NCBI GenBank assembly: GCA_024102815.1
Contig: JAGFJJ010000010.1
Span: 1-64,000, forward strand
From: Phycisphaerae bacterium
GTDB lineage: Bacteria; Planctomycetota; Phycisphaerae; UBA1845
Direction: 5' to 3'
Length of the DNA: 64,000 bases
Shown here piece after piece: positions 1 through 11,727 of this stretch; the stretch's first letter is position 1, and each line of letters begins with the position of its first letter. The position numbers and the translations under genes are program-made. The notes under the pieces are model-generated. The model saw nothing but the letters and a program-made list of their open reading frames with translations. It made no database searches and was not told the origin of the DNA.

Positions 1-45
1 CTGTCAACTACGCGCACTGTCACCGACTAGGAGACCTGAACCACC

Positions 46-2742
<2,697 letters not shown>

Positions 2743-2812
2743 GCAATGGGCGACGGGGCAATTGTAGGCGTTGCCCGGCCCACAACAACAGCTTGAAGAA
2801 GGAGATTCGCTG

Positions 2813-3352
2813 ATGAGGTACATGCCGCCGAAACAAATCGAATTAACGCAGTCTGAAACGGACTTATATGCACGCATCCCTGATATGCCTTCCAGCGACA
2901 ATTGGCAGGCGGGCGCCGATGCAATGGAGGAACTCGTCACATCGCTCCTGGACCGAAATGCGGTCCCAGAAGTGCGTCTGCGGCTCTTCCAGGATACGGA
3001 CTACACTGAAACGGATAGCGGCAAATCGCCGGAAACAGTGTTTGAATCCAACGGTAAGATTGGTAGCGCGATATACCGCGACGGCAACTTCATACCGTAC
3101 TTGCGGCACTGGATTGAAGGGCCTAATCTGCCATCTCACGTCGTCGATGGTCTGTGTGCGATCATGAATGAGGATCGAGGCACATCCGGGATGATGATGA
3201 AACAATACCAGAGTTTCGCAAGGGAAGCAGTGCGCAAATACAACCTTAATGCACAAAGAGCTGCGAAAGAGTTCTTTCGGCTTGGTGTAGAGATCGGTAT
3301 GGAAATCGGGGATGCAAGGGTCTTACGGCAGGCGGCAATGAGCGCCCGGTAG
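2813..3352 (+). CDS. Hypothetical protein, 179 aa
   Basis: I do not recognise the function. The ATG at 2813 is chosen because GAAGGAGA lies just upstream; an in-frame start at 2771 would be upstream of that ribosome site. The product is soluble, mixed alpha/beta in composition, without a signal peptide or transmembrane segment. It has an N-terminal segment beginning MRYMPPKQIEL and a C-terminal helical region. Base composition is visibly lower in GC and richer in AAA/GAA/AAT codons than the flanking genes, suggesting recent acquisition. It stands alone between clpB and a convergent SDR gene. Confidence 0.7.
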   Translation: MRYMPPKQIELTQSETDLYARIPDMPSSDNWQAGADAMEELVTSLLDRNAVPEVRLRLFQDTDYTETDSGKSPETVFESNGKIGSAIYRDGNFIPYLRHWIEGPNLPSHVVDGLCAIMNEDRGTSGMMMKQYQSFAREAVRKYNLNAQRAAKEFFRLGVEIGMEIGDARVLRQAAMSAR

Positions 3353-3407
3353 CCAAAGATTGGGTAGGAAGCAAGGCGGGATCATCCGTGCGTACTCCGT
3401 CGTCCCT

Positions 3408-3481
3408 CCTATTGCCCATTGCCTGTTGCCTCTCTTCCCCTTCGTGGCTCCGTGGCTTCGTCGCTTCGTGGCTATCTTCTG
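3408..3481 (-). repeat. Composite heptad/octad repeat at SDR 3' end
   Basis: Heptads, a CTCTTCCCC linker and octads are seen on the plus strand. The G-rich strand is the minus strand, which codes for the SDR gene. The SDR stop codon TAG (3472-3474) lies within the octads. Confidence 0.85.
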
Positions 3482-4170
3482 ACAAACACCGTCTCCCCCG
3501 TCGCGTAGTGGAATTCTTCTCCGCACAGGCCGAACACCGCGGCCGCGACGTGGGAGGGTTCGAGCGCCTGTCCTTCGGGAAAGTCGGGGAACGCATCGCG
3601 GAGCATGCGCGTCTCCACCGCGCCGGGAGCCACGGCATACACGCGGATGTTGTGCGCCCGCCCTTCGTCCGCGAGCGCCCGCGTCCACAGGTTCACCCAG
3701 GCCTTGGATGACCCATACGCGGCGAAGCCTGAGAAGGGATCGACCGAGGCAACGGACGAAATCGTTACGATCACGCCCCCGCCCTGCCGCTTCATGATCG
3801 GCCAGGCATAGCGGCACCCGTGGTAGACGGCGTCGATGTTCACGGCGCGAATGGTGTCGAACAAGGCTGGCTCCATCTCGTCGAAGGGCCCCTTCGGCGC
3901 GACCCCCGCGCAGTTCACCAGAATGTCCACCCGTCCGAACTGCTTGGCCGTGTCGTTGATCAGCGACTGGATGTCACCCGGGGCGCACACGTCCGCCGCC
4001 TGGAAATAGCACTTCCCGCCCGACGCCTCGATGGCCGACGCCGTCTCCTTGAGTTCCTTCACCGAGCGCGACGCCGCCACCACCTGCGCCCCGGCCGCGG
4101 CGAATCGCTCGCACACCGCCCGCCCGATTCCCCGGCCTCCGCCCGTCACCACGACAACTTTCCCATTCAT
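3472..4170 (-). CDS. SDR family oxidoreductase
   Basis: This is a classical short-chain dehydrogenase/reductase of 232 aa, a cytoplasmic NAD(P)-dependent oxidoreductase of unknown substrate. The Rossmann cofactor motif TGGGRGIG lies at residues 8-15, NAG is represented by NCAG in LVNCAGVAP, and the catalytic Tyr/Lys pair is in YGSSK near residue 150 with an upstream SS in ISSVAS. The ATG at 4170 is chosen because it begins the MNGKVVVVTGG Rossmann strand and follows GGAGAA; the open frame extends 38 codons further upstream without a conserved sequence. The end of the gene reads into a repeat (VRR then stop). It lies downstream of the ygfZ-like gene on the same strand with about 80 bp between them. 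Confidence 0.93.
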   Translation of the reverse strand: MNGKVVVVTGGGRGIGRAVCERFAAAGAQVVAASRSVKELKETASAIEASGGKCYFQAADVCAPGDIQSLINDTAKQFGRVDILVNCAGVAPKGPFDEMEPALFDTIRAVNIDAVYHGCRYAWPIMKRQGGGVIVTISSVASVDPFSGFAAYGSSKAWVNLWTRALADEGRAHNIRVYAVAPGAVETRMLRDAFPDFPEGQALEPSHVAAAVFGLCGEEFHYATGETVFVRR

Positions 4171-4250
4171 CGCGGATTCTCCGTTGGGTGAATGTTGAAT
4201 GTCGACTTCGTGCCTTCGCGCCGGCGCTCGGACCGCACGCGCTCTGCTTG

Positions 4251-5399
4251 CTACGCGATGGGCAGCTCCGCCAGCCGGGCACAACGCGGGTGCTCTTGCG
4301 ACCCCTCGCCCCCGCCGATCATGACGACCTTCTCCGCACCGAGCGCCACCGTTCGCACGTACCCGAGGGCCACGATCTCCGGCCGGGCGGGCGATCGCGC
4401 CGCGCTGGTCATCGTTCCAATCGTCTGACCGGCTTCATCCAGAATCGCCTGCGGCGCCGCCAGCACATCGCCCGGTTCCACGAGCAACCCGCAGAGCCGC
4501 CGCGCCACCACGCCGCGCGAACGCATCCGCTCCACGACCTCCTGCCCGAGATAGCACCCCTTATTGTAGCTGACCGCCCGCCGCGACTGCCCCGTCTCCG
4601 CCGGAAGATATTCCTCGATGATTTCCCGCCCCGGCCAGGGCACACCCGCCTCGATCCGCCGCACGTCCAGCGCTTCGCTGCCCACCGGACCGGCCGGCAT
4701 TTTTCGCGAGCCGTCCGTCAGCCACTGCCAGAGCTCGACCGCTTTGCCCACCGGAACGATCAGCTCCATCGCATACGCGCCGGAAAAGTCGCTGCGGAAC
4801 AAGGTGACCGGCACGCCGCACAGTTTCGCCTCCCCGTGCGACCAGACGGCGAGATTGGCCGCTTGCGGCAAACCCTCCCCGGCCAGAAGCTCGCGCGTCC
4901 GCTCGCCGACCAGCGCCATCCGGACGCACTCGTCTCCCATCGCCGCGATCGCGACATCCTCGGTGATCGTGTACTTTTCCAAGTGCCTCAGGGCGGTGTC
5001 TAGAAATCGACAATCCAGATCGAGTCGGATTTCCTCTCGCCCGACGAGCAGACCGACATCGAACAGAATGCGCCCCTGAACGTTGAGCACGAACGCGTAA
5101 TTGCCCTCTCCTGCCCCAACCGTCTTCACGTGATTCGTGGTGAGATTGTGCAGCCACGAGGCGCGGTCGGCCCCGCGAACGCTCAGGATGGTGCGGTTCG
5201 ATCGGTCGACCAGCGCCGGCCCGGAACCGAGCAGCGCATACTCCTCATCAAGCGCGCCGAACCGGGCAACCGGCGACTCGCCTTCCGCGATCGCTGCCGC
5301 ACCGGTCGAGCTAATCTGAGACTTTAAGAAATCCGTCCATCGTTGCATGGCAACTGGTTCCGTTGCAGAGGATTCCGACTTCAGATCAGGACGCTCCAT
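4251..5399 (-). CDS. ygfZ: YgfZ/GcvT-like folate-binding protein
   Basis: This is a tetrahydrofolate-binding protein of the YgfZ/COG0354 family, which supports Fe-S cluster maintenance and MiaB-type tRNA modification in other bacteria. The diagnostic KGCYLGQE motif is present in NKGCYLGQEVVERMRSRG, about residue 285-302, and the family's GcvT-like fold fits the 382-aa length. The start at 5399 is uncertain; an ATG at 5348 (MQRWTDF) is an alternative, and neither has a strong ribosome site. It is divergent from an A-type Fe-S carrier gene across a 323-bp gap, which fits a shared role in Fe-S metabolism. Confidence 0.9.
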   Translation of the reverse strand: MERPDLKSESSATEPVAMQRWTDFLKSQISSTGAAAIAEGESPVARFGALDEEYALLGSGPALVDRSNRTILSVRGADRASWLHNLTTNHVKTVGAGEGNYAFVLNVQGRILFDVGLLVGREEIRLDLDCRFLDTALRHLEKYTITEDVAIAAMGDECVRMALVGERTRELLAGEGLPQAANLAVWSHGEAKLCGVPVTLFRSDFSGAYAMELIVPVGKAVELWQWLTDGSRKMPAGPVGSEALDVRRIEAGVPWPGREIIEEYLPAETGQSRRAVSYNKGCYLGQEVVERMRSRGVVARRLCGLLVEPGDVLAAPQAILDEAGQTIGTMTSAARSPARPEIVALGYVRTVALGAEKVVMIGGGEGSQEHPRCARLAELPIA

Positions 5400-5722
5400 A
5401 GGAGAAGCATACGAGCGCGGGCTAGGTCCGCAAACACCTCGTCAGCCGGCCGTGGAATGACGATGGAAAAGGGGGCGGGTCGTTCCGGCGATAACCGAAA
5501 TCCAGAACCCGCGTTTGCCTGCTTCCTGGACTCTGGCGTGTTCCGAAGTGATGGCGGGTCGCAAGGCGGACCGCTTGTCTGGAGTTCCCCCGGGGCCGAT
5601 GTCCGCCCACGAATCAGGCGGAAATCCCGGGCGCTGAATTTTTCGCGTCCCGTGTATACAATTGGTCGGACCGGAGAATCGGGCCAATACAAGAGCATTG
5701 ATCTGAATCGGAGAACAACGTC
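5400..5722. promoter_or_regulatory. Divergent intergenic region ygfZ / Fe-S carrier
   Basis: This is 323 bp with no convincing gene on either strand. It must hold the promoters for both divergent genes. A TATACA -10-like hexamer at about 5655-5660, in TGTATACAATTGG, points to the Fe-S carrier gene, but I see no good -35 partner. Confidence 0.4.
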
Positions 5723-6073
5723 ATGGTCATGTTGACGGAACGGGCCGCGAAAGAGGTCAGCCAGATCATCGAGCAGCAGAACGAAGCCGCGCGGAGCAGC
5801 AACGAAGAAGCCAAGCCGCTGTACCTTCGCGTGGGCGTCAAGGGCGGCGGTTGCAGCGGATTCAGTTACTCGCTCGACCTGACCGAGAGCAAGTCGGATC
5901 AGGACGAAACCTGGGACCAGCACGGCGTCCAGGTCATCTGCGACCCCAAGAGCCACCTCTACCTTGACGGCACCGAAATCGACTTTAAGGACGAAGTCAT
6001 GGGACGCGGGTTCGTGTTCAAGAACCCGAACGCCACTTCGAGCTGCGGCTGCGGATCGAGCTTCTCGGCGTAG
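5723..6073 (+). CDS. iscA: A-type iron-sulfur carrier (IscA/ErpA/HesB family)
   Basis: This is a small cytoplasmic Fe-S assembly scaffold/carrier of 116 aa, typical for the family. The three family cysteines are visible: one in GGGCSGFSY (about residue 44) and the C-terminal CGC pair in SSCGCGSSF (about 108 and 110). The ATG at 5723 follows GGAGAA. The gene is monocistronic, divergent from ygfZ and followed by a hairpin before argS. Whether it is IscA or ErpA cannot be decided from the sequence alone. Confidence 0.95.
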   Translation: MVMLTERAAKEVSQIIEQQNEAARSSNEEAKPLYLRVGVKGGGCSGFSYSLDLTESKSDQDETWDQHGVQVICDPKSHLYLDGTEIDFKDEVMGRGFVFKNPNATSSCGCGSSFSA

Positions 6074-6120
6074 CCACCATCTCGCGTACGGCCGACCTTC
6101 AGCGCCGACGCCGCTCGAAA

Positions 6121-6166
6121 CAGACTTACGCAAGCCGCGGAGGTAAAGGCCTTCGCGGCTTGTCTG
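6121..6166 (+). terminator. Hairpin after Fe-S carrier gene
   Basis: CAGAC...GTCTG encloses a 9-bp stem CAAGCCGCG/CGCGGCTTG. It is followed by CTTATG, with no true T-run, so intrinsic termination is only possible. Confidence 0.45.
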
Positions 6167-6215
6167 CTTATGACCCGCGGGCGCACGGTTGCGGACGCCC
6201 CGCGCTGCGGTCATT

Positions 6216-8051
6216 ATGCCCGCCATGCGTTCACCACAAGAGGAACTCGACGTTCGTATGCGGCAGGCTCTGACGGCCTTGGGTGCCGCGGACGCCGACC
6301 CGTTGCTGCGCCCCGCGCAGGACGAGAAGTTCGGCGATTACCAATCCAATTGCGCCATGGGTCTGGCCCGGCAACTCGGCAAGAAGCCGCGCGATCTTGC
6401 CCAGGCCATTGTCGAGAACCTCAAGATTGACGACGTGTGCGAGCCCGTGGAGATCGCCGGACCGGGGTTCCTCAACTTCCGCCTCAAGCCGGAATACCTG
6501 TCCCGAGTCCTCGCGTCGATCCCCGCTGCGAAAGAAGGCGAAGTCGACCGTCTGGGGGTTCCGCCCGCCGAGCATCCCGAGATCGTCGCGGTCGATCTTT
6601 CCAGTCCCAACCTCGCCAAGGAAATGCACGTCGGCCACCTCCGCAGCACGGTCATAGGCGACTGCATTTGCCGCGTCCTCGAGTTTGAAGGCCACACGGT
6701 CCACCGCGAGAACCACGTCGGCGACTGGGGCACGCAGTTCGGCATGCTCGTCGCGTTCTTGCGCCGCGTTCGCCCGGATGTCGCCGATCGCCCCGAAGAG
6801 CTCGTCATCCGCGATCTGGAGACGTTCTACGTCGAGGCCAAGAACCTCTTCGATGCCGACGAGGAATTTCGCAAAGAAGCCCGCGATACGGTCGTCGCAC
6901 TGCAGAAAGGCCATCCCGGTACGCGCAAGATCTGGCGCGCGTTCTGCGACGAATCCCTTCGCCACTGTCACGAGATCTACCGCCGCCTCGGCGTGCGGCT
7001 CGAGGACCGCGGCGAGAGCTTCTACACCGACCTGATGGACGAGGTCATTCGACGCATCGAGAGAATTCGTCAGAAAGATGAATCCACCGGCCGCCCACGC
7101 GACAGAGACTGGTACGTCGACGAAAGCGACGGGGCGCTGTGCGTCTTCCTCGGCGAACGATTCAAGACGCGTGAGGGCAACGACCTGCCCCTCATCGTCC
7201 GCAAGGCCGACGGCGGCTACAACTACGCCACCTCCGACCTCGCCGCGATCATCCACCGCATCGAGCAGCTCCACGCCACGCGAATCGTGTACGTCGTAGG
7301 ACTCCCCCAGAAGCAGCATTTTGAGATGGTCTTCGAGGCTGCCCGAAAGCTGGGCTTCGCGGATGACTCCGTGGCCCTCGAACACGTCGGATTCGGAAGC
7401 ATGCTGGCCAAGTCCGGACGCCCCTTCAAAACGCGCGAGGGCGGAACGGTCAAGCTCAAGGACCTCCTCGACGAAGCCGTCGCCCGCGCGCGGCAGGTTG
7501 TGGATGCCTCTTCGGCCGAGAGCGCCGCCGAGTCCGACCTCGACGAGTCACACCGGAAGGCCATCGCCGAAACGGTCGGGCTGTCCGCCGTCCAGTACTT
7601 CGACCTCTCCCATGCCATCACCAGCGACTACAAGTTCGACCTCGACACCATGCTGTCGCTCGAAGGGAACACGGCCCCGTACATGCTCTACGCCTACGCC
7701 CGCGTCCGCTCCATCGGGCGCAAGGCCGGTATCGAGTGGTCGTCGCTGGACGCACATGCGCCGCTGCCGGTGGAGCACCCGGCCGAGGTCGCTCTGGCGA
7801 AGCGACTGCTTCAGTTCCCGGATGTTCTGCGCGCCGTGACCGCGGAGCTCCGCCCGAATCTGTTGACCGACTACCTCTATGAGCTCTCCCGCGCTTTCAG
7901 CCGCTTCTACGACAAGAAGCTCGGCGTGCGCGTGATTGACGCAACACCCGAGAGCACGCGAAATGCCCGCCTGCGCCTCTGCGACCTCACCGCCCGCACG
8001 CTAAAGCTCGGCCTGCACCTGCTGGGCATCGAGACGCTCGAGCGAATGTGA
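6216..8051 (+). CDS. argS: Arginyl-tRNA synthetase
   Basis: This is a class I aminoacyl-tRNA synthetase that charges tRNA-Arg in the cytoplasm. The N-terminal additional domain (about residues 1-115) contains the KFGDYQSN-type segment. The HIGH signature appears as HVGH near residue 137 in KEMHVGHLRSTVIGD. The C-terminal DALR anticodon-binding domain ends the protein (NLLTDYLYELSRAFSRFYD). KMSKS is replaced by the usual ArgRS variant (SGRPFKTREGGTVKL). At about 611 aa the length is normal. ATG 6216 or ATG 6225 are both possible starts. Confidence 0.97.
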   Translation: MPAMRSPQEELDVRMRQALTALGAADADPLLRPAQDEKFGDYQSNCAMGLARQLGKKPRDLAQAIVENLKIDDVCEPVEIAGPGFLNFRLKPEYLSRVLASIPAAKEGEVDRLGVPPAEHPEIVAVDLSSPNLAKEMHVGHLRSTVIGDCICRVLEFEGHTVHRENHVGDWGTQFGMLVAFLRRVRPDVADRPEELVIRDLETFYVEAKNLFDADEEFRKEARDTVVALQKGHPGTRKIWRAFCDESLRHCHEIYRRLGVRLEDRGESFYTDLMDEVIRRIERIRQKDESTGRPRDRDWYVDESDGALCVFLGERFKTREGNDLPLIVRKADGGYNYATSDLAAIIHRIEQLHATRIVYVVGLPQKQHFEMVFEAARKLGFADDSVALEHVGFGSMLAKSGRPFKTREGGTVKLKDLLDEAVARARQVVDASSAESAAESDLDESHRKAIAETVGLSAVQYFDLSHAITSDYKFDLDTMLSLEGNTAPYMLYAYARVRSIGRKAGIEWSSLDAHAPLPVEHPAEVALAKRLLQFPDVLRAVTAELRPNLLTDYLYELSRAFSRFYDKKLGVRVIDATPESTRNARLRLCDLTARTLKLGLHLLGIETLERM

Positions 8052-8173
8052 TGCTTGCGGAGTTGCGAACGCGGAGAAACGTAGGGTACGTCCCCCCGAC
8101 GCGCCATCTTCTGGTCCAGCTTCCGAGGCGCCATTCGACCATTCGCTGACGGCTAGAGGGGCTGCCGAGCACG

Positions 8174-8449
8174 TCACTTCGGCGCAGGCCGGAATCCAGA
8201 GGAATGTGCTGGAATCCGGTCTTGAATCCCGGCTTCCGCCGGATTGACGCCTTCAGGATGCATAACGTTGACGGTCACCAGCGGAATCACCTTTACCTGA
8301 CGCGATGTTTCACGCTGATCGCCGCTGGACGCGCAGCCTCCGCAAGACGACCCGCACCCCGCGTCGCCGCGCATGGAGCGCCACATCCACCGTGCGGCGT
8401 AAACCGCCGCGGCAAGCACAAGCAAAATGGCAATGATGTCACCGATCAT
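8174..8449 (-). CDS. FeoB-associated Cys-rich membrane protein
   Basis: A 91-aa protein with one N-terminal transmembrane helix (GDIIAILLVLAAAVYAARWM) followed by a cysteine cluster, CGSSCGGCASS. This architecture is that of the small FeoB-associated proteins. It starts immediately after the feoB stop, so the two are translationally linked at the end of a feoA-feoB operon. The last ~25 residues are encoded by a dispersed GGAATCC/CCGG repeat and are probably not conserved. Confidence 0.85.
   Translation of the reverse strand: MIGDIIAILLVLAAAVYAARWMWRSMRGDAGCGSSCGGCASSGDQRETSRQVKVIPLVTVNVMHPEGVNPAEAGIQDRIPAHSSGFRPAPK
8185..8245. repeat. REP-like GGAATCC palindromic repeat
   Basis: Contains GGCCGGAATCC, GGAATCCGG and CCGGCTTCCGCCGG segments that resemble the dispersed repeats at about 15390, 27615 and 60250. 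It overlaps the 3' end of the Cys-rich gene. Confidence 0.6.
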
Positions 8450-10858
8450 TCACGACACCCAGTGCGAGGCCAACTGATACGTGGCCAGCGCCGCAACGTA
8501 CGCCAGCGAAGTCATGTACACGAATGTCACGATCGGCCACGTCCAGCTCCTTGTCTCTCGCTTGATCGTGGCCAGCGTGCCGCCGCATTGGCAGCAAAGC
8601 GCAAAGAACACCATAATGGAAAGCGCAACCGCGATGTTGAAAACCGGCGAACCGTCCGGCCAGGTCGCCGACCGCAGCTTCTCCCGCAAGCTCACGCTTT
8701 CTTCGTTCTCGTTGCCTCCAAGATTGTAGATCGTGCCCATCGTGGCGACGACAACCTCGCGTGCCGGGAACGATGCGATCACGGCCGTCCCGATCCGCCA
8801 GTCCCAGCCGAGCGGTTTCACGACCGGCTCGATCCACTGCCCCATCCGCCCCAGCAGGCTGTGCCGCAGATACGCCCCCGACTCCAGGTGGTCGATTTCC
8901 GCCAGCCGCTCATCCAGCGACTGCGCTTCGACTTTATGCGTCGTTTGCACTTCCCCTTCGTGCCTTCGTGCCTCCGTGTCTTCGTGCCTTCTTCGATCTT
9001 CCCCTCCGTGGCTCCGTGGCTCCGTGGCTCCGTGGCTTCCTCTCGCTGCCTGTTGCCCATTGCCTTCTTCAAACGTCGCCGCCGCCTCGGCCCGCATCTG
9101 CTCGAACCTCTCGCCAATCGAAGCCGGGCGAGGATAGTATCCCAGCGCCCAGATGATCAACGTCACGGCGAAAATGATCGTCCCGGCGGACGAGACGAAG
9201 GCCTTCCCCTGCCCGACGACCCGATGCAATACGGTTCGCACAGACGGCCATTTGTACGAAGGCAACTCCATCAGGAACGCTTGCGGCGGGCCGCGCATGA
9301 TCGTTCGCTTCAGCAGCAGCACGACCCCCACCGCCGCGATAACGCCGATCACGTACATCGACAGCAGCACGACCGCCTGGAGGTTCAGCAATCCCCCCAG
9401 GATCCACACCGACGGAACGAACGCCCCGATGAGCAGCACGTACACCGGCAGACGCGCGCTGCAACTCATCAACGGCGCGACCAGGATCGTGATCAGCCGA
9501 TCGCGCCGGTCCTCGATCGTCCGTGTCGCCATGATGCCCGGTACGGCGCAGGCAAAAGAAGAAAGCAGCGGAATGAACGACTTGCCGCTCAGCCCGACCA
9601 GACCCATCCAGCGATCCAGCAGGAACGCCGCCCGCGCCATGTAGCCGCAGTCTTCCAATATCGCCAGAAAAAGAAACAGGATCAGAATCTGCGGCAGAAA
9701 GATGAGCACCGCCCCCACGCCGGCGATCACGCCGTCCACCACGAGACTGCGCAGCGCTCCCGTAGGAAGCAGGGGACCGATCACCGTCCCCGACCAGGCA
9801 AACCCCGTGTCCACTGCGTCCATGATCGGCGCCGCCCACGCGTAGATCGACTGGAATACCGCTCCCATGAGCAGAATGAGCACGGCCAGCCCCAGCACGC
9901 GATGCGTCAGCACGCGATCGACGCGCTCCGACCACGACGCCGGTGCCGGAAAGCGACGCACGAGCGCGTTTCGTCGAACACGATCGATCCACGCATAGCG
10001 GATCCGCGCTTCGATTTCTCCGCGCGGGACACCCTTGCCCTCAAAGACCGACCGCCGCCGATGAAGCTCGACCTCTGCTTCGGCGCCGTACCGCCGGCTG
10101 ATGCGCTCCTCGTGATAGCCCCCGCTGTCCAGCAAGGCCTGAAGCACCTCGGCCTCGGATACATGGCCCCCCCCGTTCCCGAACTGGGCGATAAACGCCC
10201 GGAATCCGGCGACCTCGGCCGCGACCTCTTCCGGCAACGTGACCTGCCGCGGAGGAGGCTCCCCGCCGATGGACGCAACCACCGCCTGGATGAGTTCCGC
10301 GACGCCCTTCTGCGTTCGTGCAACCACCGGCACAACGGGAACGCCAAGCTCGCGCGACAACGCCGCGGCGTCGATCGTGACGCCCGTTGCTTCGGCCAGA
10401 TCAACCATGTTCAACGCCGTGACCACAGGCCGGTCCAGCTCCAGGAGCTGACTCACGAGAAACAGGCTTCGCCCGAGGTTGGTCGCATCGATCACCGCAA
10501 CGATCACGTCCGGCGCGGGCACGTCCGCCTGAGCGCCGAGCAGCACATCCAGAACAACGGCCTCATCCGCCGAACCGGCCGCAAGACTGTACGCACCTGG
10601 AAGATCCACGATTTCGACCTTGCGCCCGTCTCCGCCCTGCCGAAGAATGCCGACGGTCTTGTCGACGGTCACGCCCGGATAGTTTCCGACGCGCTCCCGG
10701 AAACCCGTAAGCGCGTTGAACAGCGTGGTCTTGCCCGTATTGGGATTTCCGACCAGGGCCACGAATGCGGCGCGCTGGTATACGACCTGACTTGCGTTTG
10801 CGGGAGATCGCGGCGCGTCAGCCGTCGCGGGGTTGGGGCTGGGAGGAAGATGGCTCAT
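8450..10858 (-). CDS. feoB: Ferrous iron transporter FeoB
   Basis: This is an inner-membrane Fe(II) permease of 802 aa. The N-terminal GTPase domain shows G1 GNPNTGKT near residue 36, G3 DLPGAYS and G4-like NMVD. A helical GDI-like linker and a polytopic Gate-type membrane region follow, with many helices from about residue 330. Between two membrane segments (about residues 598-640) lies a hydrophilic stretch, rich in R, H, E and G, that is translated directly from the octad/heptad repeat family. It has kept an open frame. The gene is downstream of feoA and upstream of the Cys-rich protein on the minus strand. Confidence 0.97.
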   Translation of the reverse strand: MSHLPPSPNPATADAPRSPANASQVVYQRAAFVALVGNPNTGKTTLFNALTGFRERVGNYPGVTVDKTVGILRQGGDGRKVEIVDLPGAYSLAAGSADEAVVLDVLLGAQADVPAPDVIVAVIDATNLGRSLFLVSQLLELDRPVVTALNMVDLAEATGVTIDAAALSRELGVPVVPVVARTQKGVAELIQAVVASIGGEPPPRQVTLPEEVAAEVAGFRAFIAQFGNGGGHVSEAEVLQALLDSGGYHEERISRRYGAEAEVELHRRRSVFEGKGVPRGEIEARIRYAWIDRVRRNALVRRFPAPASWSERVDRVLTHRVLGLAVLILLMGAVFQSIYAWAAPIMDAVDTGFAWSGTVIGPLLPTGALRSLVVDGVIAGVGAVLIFLPQILILFLFLAILEDCGYMARAAFLLDRWMGLVGLSGKSFIPLLSSFACAVPGIMATRTIEDRRDRLITILVAPLMSCSARLPVYVLLIGAFVPSVWILGGLLNLQAVVLLSMYVIGVIAAVGVVLLLKRTIMRGPPQAFLMELPSYKWPSVRTVLHRVVGQGKAFVSSAGTIIFAVTLIIWALGYYPRPASIGERFEQMRAEAAATFEEGNGQQAARGSHGATEPRSHGGEDRRRHEDTEARRHEGEVQTTHKVEAQSLDERLAEIDHLESGAYLRHSLLGRMGQWIEPVVKPLGWDWRIGTAVIASFPAREVVVATMGTIYNLGGNENEESVSLREKLRSATWPDGSPVFNIAVALSIMVFFALCCQCGGTLATIKRETRSWTWPIVTFVYMTSLAYVAALATYQLASHWVS
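8948..9068 (-). repeat. Composite repeat inside feoB
   Basis: On the coding (minus) strand, heptads (GGCAATGGGCAACAGGCAG) are followed by octads (GCCACGGA), a GGGGAAGA linker and more octads. Unlike intergenic copies, no heptad carries TAG, so feoB stays open. Confidence 0.9.
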
Positions 10859-10958
10859 CGATCATCGAAGAACCGGGACGACCCTTCGGCCGACCGGCGT
10901 CATCCCGGCAAATGCAGCATTCGTTTGCGATTCGCGTCGGCCCGAACAACGATCGCGA

Positions 10959-11288
10959 TCAAGCGGCGCCGGCAATGGGAAGGTGTTCGCCCGGAAGTTT
11001 CTGCACGACTCGGCTGATCCGGATGCAGGCCTGATGGCGCCGCCCAAGCCCCACGCATCGACCATCGAGCCGTACAATGCACGGACAACCCGCGCGCACC
11101 ATGGTCAGCTCCATGCCCTGCGTGAACCCGAGGTCAGCGAGTCGCTTGCAGTGCAGATAACCGCAGTCAATCGACTCGATCCGCACCGTCTCCCCGGATT
11201 CCAGCGATGCCAGCGTGAGGCCCCCGAGACCGGCCCCCAAACCTCGCTTGCCACATCCCTGTTTGCGAACCATGCCCAGCCCCATCAT
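10959..11288 (-). CDS. feoA: FeoA family protein
   Basis: A small SH3-like cytoplasmic protein of about 109 aa that acts with FeoB. The core runs from SLESGETVRIESIDC through LADLGFTQGMELTMVRAG to a final VGLGRRHQACIRI strand, which is the FeoA pattern. It is Cys-rich for the family and has a basic N-terminal extension (MVRKQGCGKRG). ATG 11288 is chosen over in-frame sites upstream because the upstream part would run through an operator-like palindrome. feoB begins about 100 bp downstream. Confidence 0.9.
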   Translation of the reverse strand: MMGLGMVRKQGCGKRGLGAGLGGLTLASLESGETVRIESIDCGYLHCKRLADLGFTQGMELTMVRAGCPCIVRLDGRCVGLGRRHQACIRISRVVQKLPGEHLPIAGAA

Positions 11289-11301
11289 TCTTGAGACTCC
11301 G

Positions 11302-11322
11302 TCTCCGATTCGAAATCGGAGA
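11302..11322. promoter_or_regulatory. Operator-like palindrome upstream of feoA
   Basis: A perfect 9-bp inverted repeat TCTCCGATT/AATCGGAGA with a 3-bp spacer (CGA), 14 bp upstream of the feoA start. Position suggests a metalloregulator operator (Fur or DtxR class) for feoAB, but the sequence does not match the standard E. coli Fur or DtxR consensus. Confidence 0.5.
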
Positions 11323-11727
11323 ATACGTTCCGGGGTTGACTCCGGCCCCGTCGGCCCGTCGCGGTACCCATCCGCGCCTCTCGCCGTTCTGTCCAGCAAT
11401 CAACGTGCCATGAACGGCGTCCGCGCCGAGATACTCAATGTCAACTCGCCCCATTATTCTACCACGCAATCGCCGATCGTGTAGGGATTGGTGCGCATAA
11501 ACGAAACTTGGTCTCAAAGAATCCGCACGTTCGTGTCTCACAAACGGACGCGCATCGGAGACGAACGACGGCTCTCTTCTCTGACCACATCGAGGGTAAC
11601 CGTGCGGAAAGCGTCAAGTTGCAATAATCCGGGGGCTCCGGGACATTGTTCTCCATGAGGGCTGTTCAATGGGGTAGCCCGACGGGTCGATTGGCCAGAT
11701 TAGATCCCCGCCATCTTGCCATTGCGA
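11323..11727. other. Gene-free stretch between feoA and sigma factor gene
   Basis: About 400 bp with no supported gene. It presumably carries the divergent promoters of the feo operon and the sigma/anti-sigma pair. I see no clear -35/-10 pair. Confidence 0.4.

Noticed and set aside
8204-11017. Very long open frame on the plus strand opposite feoB
   Set aside because: It is antisense to feoB, and its translation is basic, His/Arg/Pro-rich and without any family pattern. High GC makes such frames common.
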